NCBI GenBank assembly: GCA_023416195.1
Contig: JAEZID010000558.1
Coordinates: 1-18,573 of the forward strand
Direction of reading: 5' to 3'
Length of the DNA: 18,573 bases
Origin: Pseudomonadota bacterium
GTDB lineage: Bacteria > Pseudomonadota > Alphaproteobacteria > Azospirillales > Azospirillaceae
In this document: positions 7,398 to 14,400 of the stretch, in pieces
How the letters are laid out: every line of letters begins with the position of its first letter
How positions within the stretch are numbered: the first letter of the stretch is position 1
Notes under the pieces: model-generated
Told to the model about the DNA's origin: nothing
What the model saw: only the letters and a program-made list of their open reading frames with translations
The model's database searches: none
Program-made: the position numbers and the translations under genes

Positions 7398-8387
7398 ATG
7401 CCCTTACGAATCGAAACATATCAGGATAAGAACTTCCCACAAAACCCTGCCGTTATGTTCAACACAGGAACAGACATCCAGTTCGAATACGTCGACAAAG
7501 ACAACGCGCCCGAAAATGTTCAGCAATACATATTTGGATTTCAGAATTTCGATCTTTCTTATGGGAACACAGATCGCAAAATTCAGTATGCCAGCGTCTT
7601 CCTGACCAACACGTACAGCACAGGCAATTTGATCAGCACCAATATCAACGCTCAGCTCCAAGACGACGATGGCAATCTGCTCGACCTTGGCTCGTCCGGA
7701 GCAAGGCTGGTGGGCATCGCCTGGACCGGCACCCCGCCGTCCAACAGCACGCTGCTGCGGACCCAGAGTTTCCCGACCGGCGGCTGCACGCCGGACCTTC
7801 CCCTGACGGGCACCAACCCGACGGTGCTCCAGGCGATCATGACCGGTTTCGACGTCAGCTACGGCAGCAGCGCCCAAGAGGTCCTGTCGCTGTCGCTGTC
7901 GCTGAACGCGACCTCCGCCGGCAGCCAAGCCACCATCGGCGGTTTCTTCTCCATGGCTGACGCCAGCGGCCATATCAGCTCCGAGGCCTCGCTCACCGCG
8001 GGGTTGCTGGCAAGCACCGGCCGTAGCCGCGGCTTCGTCGTGGTGTCCAGCACCATCATGACCCAGAACGGGCAGTTGCAATGGACCACGATCGATTTCA
8101 AAGGCGCCATAGCGGATGACCTCGGCGTCCCGGATCTCTCCGGGTACAGCACGGTTGCCCTGTCCGAGGTCGGCGCCGTGATCACCGGCTTCAGCATCGA
8201 ATATCCGGGTGACGACTATGAGGTCCAGGCGATCTCCGTCGGCTGCTGGGATGAAAATCTTGTCATCCAGGGGACGACGGTCAGTGCGTACAACGTCGGG
8301 GCTTGGATGTACGACGACTCGGGTGACCTCCAGGCGGGCCAGAGTTCCGTCACCATGGCTTTCATCGCCACCTACACGGCGACGTGA
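7398..8387 (+). CDS. Uncharacterised protein with three diverged beta-rich repeats, upstream partner of the RHS protein
   Basis: I do not recognise a family. The 329-residue protein has no signal peptide, membrane segment or coiled coil. Three related blocks can be seen. The first is at about 44-93 (FGFQNFDLSYGNTDRKIQYA start), the second at about 144-192 (ITGFDVSYGSSAQEVLSLSL-like, beginning LQAIMTGF), and the third at about 258-309 (GAVITGFSIEYPGDDYEVQA start). Each has a GFxxxY strand, a polar turn, an alternating hydrophobic strand, then Asp/Asn-Gly-rich turns. This looks like repeated beta-sandwich or lectin-like modules. It starts after a good ribosome-binding site and ends 52 bases before the RHS gene in the same direction, so the two are probably one operon. 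It may be a binding subunit, adaptor or chaperone for the RHS protein; this is inference. The first 200-odd bases are AT-rich (22 G+C of 60 at 7501-7560) and the rest is GC-rich (42 of 60 at 7861-7920). Confidence 0.75.
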   Translation: MPLRIETYQDKNFPQNPAVMFNTGTDIQFEYVDKDNAPENVQQYIFGFQNFDLSYGNTDRKIQYASVFLTNTYSTGNLISTNINAQLQDDDGNLLDLGSSGARLVGIAWTGTPPSNSTLLRTQSFPTGGCTPDLPLTGTNPTVLQAIMTGFDVSYGSSAQEVLSLSLSLNATSAGSQATIGGFFSMADASGHISSEASLTAGLLASTGRSRGFVVVSSTIMTQNGQLQWTTIDFKGAIADDLGVPDLSGYSTVALSEVGAVITGFSIEYPGDDYEVQAISVGCWDENLVIQGTTVSAYNVGAWMYDDSGDLQAGQSSVTMAFIATYTAT

Positions 8388-8439
8388 AGCCCCTGACGGG
8401 TGCCGCGCCCTTTGCTCCATCATCCAGCGAAACGGTCCC

Positions 8440-11400
8440 ATGACGAGCAGCGACCAGATTCCCGCCATCCAGACCTTCCAGTTCAATTCCAACGCAGCGG
8501 GGTCTGCGGCATCCAGTGTCAATCTGTTTCGCGGCGACGTGAACCTGACGGTTCCGCTGCTCGTCATGCCTGGGCGCGGCAACACCCCGGACCTCACGGT
8601 GCGGGTGTCGTTGCTGTACCAGAGCAACGTGAACCTGGACGCAAACACCTGGAACCTGGACGCGCCGACCGGCACGGTGGGGCTGGGCTGGACACTGGAC
8701 ACCAGCGTCATCGTGCTGACCGACCAGGGTGCGCCCACGCCCGGCGCGTGGAGCTACGCCTATAGCAGCGGCGGGGCGACCACCCCCCTGATCCGCGAAC
8801 CCACGGCGCCCTTCCTGTTCTCGCTGCCCGGCGATCTCACCTCCAGCCTGACCGACGGCCAGCCGGTGCCGGCGGCCGTGGTGTCCGCCTTCGCCGATTT
8901 CGGCTTGCCGCTCGATTCCGGCGCTCTCCTCACGGCGCCGACCGGCGGCGGTGCCTGGACCGTCACCGACCGCTCGAACCAGCGGCTGTTCCAGCTTCAG
9001 CCCAACAGCGCGCAGGGCACGCTCGACGCCTATGAGGGCGGCGAAAGCTTCCAGCTCGAAAACTACCGGTTCTGGAGAATTCTCTATTACCCGATCTTCG
9101 AGCGGTGGCTGATCGTCGACGTGTCCGGCGCCATGCACTCCTATGGCGGGCTGGGAACGCCAAGCGACGGTTACCAGACCTCGACCGGCAACAGCATCGA
9201 ATGGGGCGTGCGGTGGATCGATTCCAACGGCGTCGCCCTGTGGTCGGGGGCCAGCAGCCAGACCGCGCAGCAGATGCAATACGCCCGCGCCTGGCATCTC
9301 GCCACAGTCAGCAACCTGTGGGGCGACGCCGTCCGCTACGGCTACAACGAATGGCCCCGGCTCGACGGGCTGATCCCCAAGGCCGAACAGCTGGTGGGCG
9401 GCGATGGCGGGCTTCCATACACCAAGGCCTGCTACCTCACCAGCGTCACGGACGTGTTCGGCCGCAAGGCCGGCTTCGTCTATGCGGAGAAGATATGGGA
9501 CGACAGCGCTCCGGGCGCGCCGCGCGAATACGCCGACCCGCACAAGGCAAAGCCCGACAACAGCGCCAACGCCTACCAGGACTGCTACGAGACCGAGTAC
9601 CTGTCCTCGATCGCCGTCACCGATCGGGGTGGCGCCGCGATGTTCTCCATCACCCTGACCTACGCACCGCGGCCGGAGGCGCCGGGACCGGAGAGTGCCG
9701 TCGCCAACGTCACCGCGAACACCGGGACGCTGCTGGGCGACACCTGCAAGCGTTTCCTGACCGGCATCTCGATGGTGAACGCCGATGGCGACAGCCTGCC
9801 GGGCCACGGCTTCTCCTACTATCTCGACGCCTCGGCGCCGGGGGCCAGCCCTGGCGCCCTGCAATCGGTCACCGACCCGGCCGGCGCCGTTACCACGTAC
9901 CGGTACACCTCGCAACGGATCCCGTCCTGCGACCGCACCCAGCTGGTCAACCCGCCGGCGGGCGAGTCCTGGTCGAACGCCACCCCGCGCCTGTGGTTCG
10001 GTCCGGACTACGCCGTCGTCACCTGGTGCCAGCCCACCACCGGCCTCCTGTCGCTGACCGTCTATTCCTGGTTCGGCAACTGGCAGAGCTGGGAGCTGCC
10101 CACCGGCCCCGAACTGCTCAGCGATGCCGACGGTCTTGCCATCGACAGCCTGAACGTGATCGCGGAGCAGAACTACGTCGCGCTGTGCATCAATGACGCG
10201 GCGTCCTGCAAGATTTTCCTGTTCGGCCGCAACGTCGCCCAGCCGAGCCAGTGGATTCCGGCCACCATCGGCTCCACGGTGACCGGGCAGAACAGCCCGA
10301 CGCTGACCGACGCGCTGCTCAACGCGCCGACGCTCTTCGCCGGCGGCACCAACTTCCTGATCGCGGCCGCCCAGAACTGGAACGCCGACACCACCAGCTA
10401 TCAGCGCCTCACCTGGCGCTGGACCACGCAGAGCTGGACGCAGGAAACCTTCTCCGCCGCCGCCTACAGCGCGATCGCGGCGCAGAACGAGTACTACACC
10501 GTCCTGAACCTGAGCACCGGCGTCTTCGACCTCTGTTATCTCGATCCGGCGTTGACGTGGTGCCAGGCGCCGAACAGCCTGACCTTGGCGACACCGTCCG
10601 ACAACACCACCATCGCGCTGGCGTCCGGCCTGTCGCTGGTGGCGGTGTCGGAGTTGATCAGCTCCAACGCCAGTCTTCAGACCTACACGCTGCAAATCGT
10701 GCAGTGGAACGCCGCCTATTCGCTCTCTCTCGCCTACACCAGCACCTTCAACGATCCGGAACAGGCGGAGGGCATTCCCGGTCCCTGGGCGCCCGTTGTG
10801 ATCGCCGACGATTTCGTCGCCTGCGCCGGCAATCTGGTGCGCTTCACCGGCACCGGTTGGGTCGGCAACACCAACCTGACCCAGGCCGTGTCAACCGCCG
10901 GCATCAGCACCTCGGCCCAACAGTTCGCCTACGGCCCGGACTACGCGGTGGCGGTGGTGACCGACACCACCGGCGTGGCCTCGCCGGTCGCCTTTGCACT
11001 CGGCTTCGACCCCAACGCCGACTGCGCCGCTTGGGACACGCAGGCCGCGTCGCCGACCGCCAGCCTGCCCCTGCCCGCGGCGGCCGGCAGCCTTGCCAGC
11101 TTCCCCAGCGGCGGCGCGACCGACTACCTGACGCTGGGCAACCTGCTCTACTACCGCGGGACCGCGACCGATTGGACAAACGTGGTCTCTTTGGCGACTC
11201 CGACCGACCTGGCCGCGCTGTACCAGCAGGCGACCGGCAATCAGGACACCGACGTCCTGCTGTCCATCGCCCTTGTCAACCAGGGACCGGACTTCCTGGC
11301 CTTCAGCGTCTACGACAGCACGCTCAACAGCACGACCGCGGTGGCGGTCGTGCTGTGCAACGGCCAGGTGCTCGGCCAGCCGATCCTGTTCCCCGGGCAA

Positions 11401-14400
11401 GCGCTGGGGCCGGTGATTCCGGGCGAGACGGGGATGAACGGCACGGCGCCCGGCGGGGCCGGCACCTTCGTGACCTATCCCTTCGGGGCGGACAGCGGCA
11501 ACAGCGACTTCACCACCGCCACCTCCTTCACCCTGAACCGCTACGCCGGCGATGGGGTCAGCGGGCCGCTGACCCATTACACGGTTACCTCGGTCGCGGT
11601 GGATGACGGGCTGGGGGACTGCATCCCCACCACCCACGTCCCCGATCTGTCGACCGCCGCCTGCGATCCGACCGGACGGGTGTTCAAGTACTACACGGTG
11701 ACCAGCTATCCGGGCTCGGCGGACGCCGGTTCCTCGCCCTTCGGCTCGGTGGTGAACACGTTCGTGAACGGCGTGCAGTCGGACGTCCCGTACTACACGA
11801 TGCTCGACGGGATGCCGAACACGGTGACCACGCAGGATGCGTCGCAGACCGTGCTGTCGATGGTCGCCTACGGCTACCATGTGGCCACACAGCGGACCAT
11901 CGACGCGCCGGACGGACAGAAGACCGTTTTCCTCAACGGCGGCGTCGTGCTGCAAACCCAGGAGCAACGCGTCCAGGACGGCGTCACGGCCGTCACCGAC
12001 ACCAGCTATCTGCCCGCCGGCCTGTCGGCCCCCTACACCGGCCAGCCGGTCAGCGTCAGCAAAACCGCCTATGGCGGCGCCGGCACGCAGGAGACCTTCG
12101 TCACCACCACCAGCTACGCCGCCGAGGTGGATGCCGTCAGCCGGGTCCTGCACATCCTGAGACCGGCCGTGCAGACGGTGGGCACCTGGATCCCGGACGG
12201 CGGCGGCACCGTGACCACCGGCATCCAGGCGACCAGCATCGCGCATTGGCCGTCGCCCGCCGGGAACGGCTTGGTCGTTCCGGCCCCGGAATGCGATTTC
12301 GTCTGGACCGGGGGCGGTGAGACGGCGTTTCCCTTCCTCACCTACCAGCAAGGACAGGCGCCCGCCGGCTGGGCCGCCAAGCACCGGGTGCTCGGTTACA
12401 CCGCCCAGGGCAAAGTGCGGGAGACGGCCGACGGCAACGGCGTGGTCCACTCGATCCTCTACGGGACCGACAGCGTTCCGGTGGCGCAGGCCGTCAACGC
12501 CTCCATCATGAGCGGCCAGTGGGCTTATGCCGGGTTCGAGCCCTATGAGACGGCGTTGCCCGGCGTGACCGTCGTCGGCGGCACGGTGCTGAGCGGGGAC
12601 GCCGCCGCCGGCACCGCCAGCCTCCGGCTTCCCGCCGGCGGCGAAGCGTCGCTGACGCTGACCGTGACGCCGGCCGCAACGGATGGCGGGCCGTATCTGC
12701 TCGGCTATTGGGTGAAGACGCCGGCCGGATACACGCCGGGCAACGGAACGGGCTGGACCGTCACGGTCACCGCCGGCGGCACGGCGCAGCCGCCCGTCAC
12801 CACGGCCTTCCCGGCGACCAATGGCGTGTGGCGCTTCGCCACGCTGCCCGTCCCGCTGCCCATCCCGCTGCCGGCGTCCATCGATCCGCTGACCATCACC
12901 GCCGTCGCCGTCAACGCCGGCACCCAGGCGGTGCAGCTCGACGAGGTGCATCTGGCGCCGCTGGCGGCGGCGTTGCGGCTGACCAGCTATGATCCCGACT
13001 TCCGCCTTCCCATCGCCGAGAGCGACGGGGCCGGCCGCCGCACCCGCATCTTCTATGACCGTTTCCAGCGTCCGGTGGGCAAGACCGACGCGCTGGAACA
13101 GCCGTTCCACGTCATCGATCGCTTCCTGTCGCGCCAGGGGGCAAGCAGCGGCACCTTCCTGTGCTCCAGCCCCAACGCGCACATCGAGATACAGCCGGCC
13201 GGCGGCGGCACCTGGGAAAGCTTTCTGACCGGCAGCGCGTGGACCAGCCGCTGGAGCGCCGGCACCCCGTCGGCCTGGACCCTGAACCCCGGCGCATTGA
13301 GCTATGCCCCCGGCCAAGGCGACACGCTGACGTGGCAGGGGTGGCCCGACCCCGCGCCGGCCACCGCCGCCTTCCTGGTGGAAATGGTGCCCAGCGGCGC
13401 GCTGAACGGCAGCGTCGGCGTCACCTTCGGCGGCGGCTACACCATCGCCTTCGCCGCCAGCGGCGGCTACAGCTTCACCGACCCCACCGGCGGTCCGGTG
13501 CAGGACCCGCTCGGCACCCCGGCCACCATGGCGCGTCGCTGGCTGCTGGTGATGGGTCAGGGGGTCGTGCTGTTCTTCGGTGACGGCCAGCTTCTGTTCA
13601 GTGCCCAGGTCAGCGCCGCACCGGACGAGCCGCTTGCCCTGTCCACCGGTCCGAACGCCCTGACCCTGCGCAACCTCGCCATGCTGGCGCTGCCCCGCGT
13701 GGGCGTGGCCTTCAGCGATGCGGCGGGACGCCACCGGCAGATGCATCAGATGTTCGGCGTCGTCGGCGGCACGACCAGCGATGCCGAGGTGATGGCGGTC
13801 ATCCCCGATGCGTTGAGCCGCACCGTAGCCACCACCAAGTCGGCGCCGGCCAGCTTCGGCAAGGACAGCGGCCTGCCGTTGCTGGTCTACCGCCCGAATT
13901 TCGTCCAGGCCCCGGCCTTCCTGGCGGCAACGGCATCCACCGGGCTGATGACCGGCGACGTGGCCGATTATTACAAGGGCCAGCTGGACGGTTCGGTGCC
14001 GCGCTCCGACGACCAGGGCTATCCCTACACCGGCACCCTGTTCCAGGGCCCGCTGGGACGGCCGCTGGAACGTGGACTGCCGGGGCTGGCGCTGGCCATC
14101 GCCAACATCGACGCCACCACACCGGCACAACGCCGGACCACGCAGTTCGCCTACTCGGCCAACGCCGGCAGTTCCTCCTTGCCGGCGGGGCAGTACCTTC
14201 AAACCACGGTGACCTCGCCGGTGAAGTCGCAGTTCTCGGGCCTGACCGACGTCGTCAACCGTCAGGTCTCCACCGCGCTGCTTGGGAAGGACGCGGCGCT
14301 GGCCCAGACGAGGGGAGCCGTCACCTACGCCGACGCCGGCGGCGACGCCGGGCCGTCGCTGTCCATGTCGCTCCCCAACGCGCTGACCTTGGGGCCGCAA

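Noticed and set aside
8362..10695. Long minus-strand frame antisense to the start of the RHS gene
   Set aside because: Same artefact: low-complexity composition, no family, and the coding pattern belongs to the plus strand.
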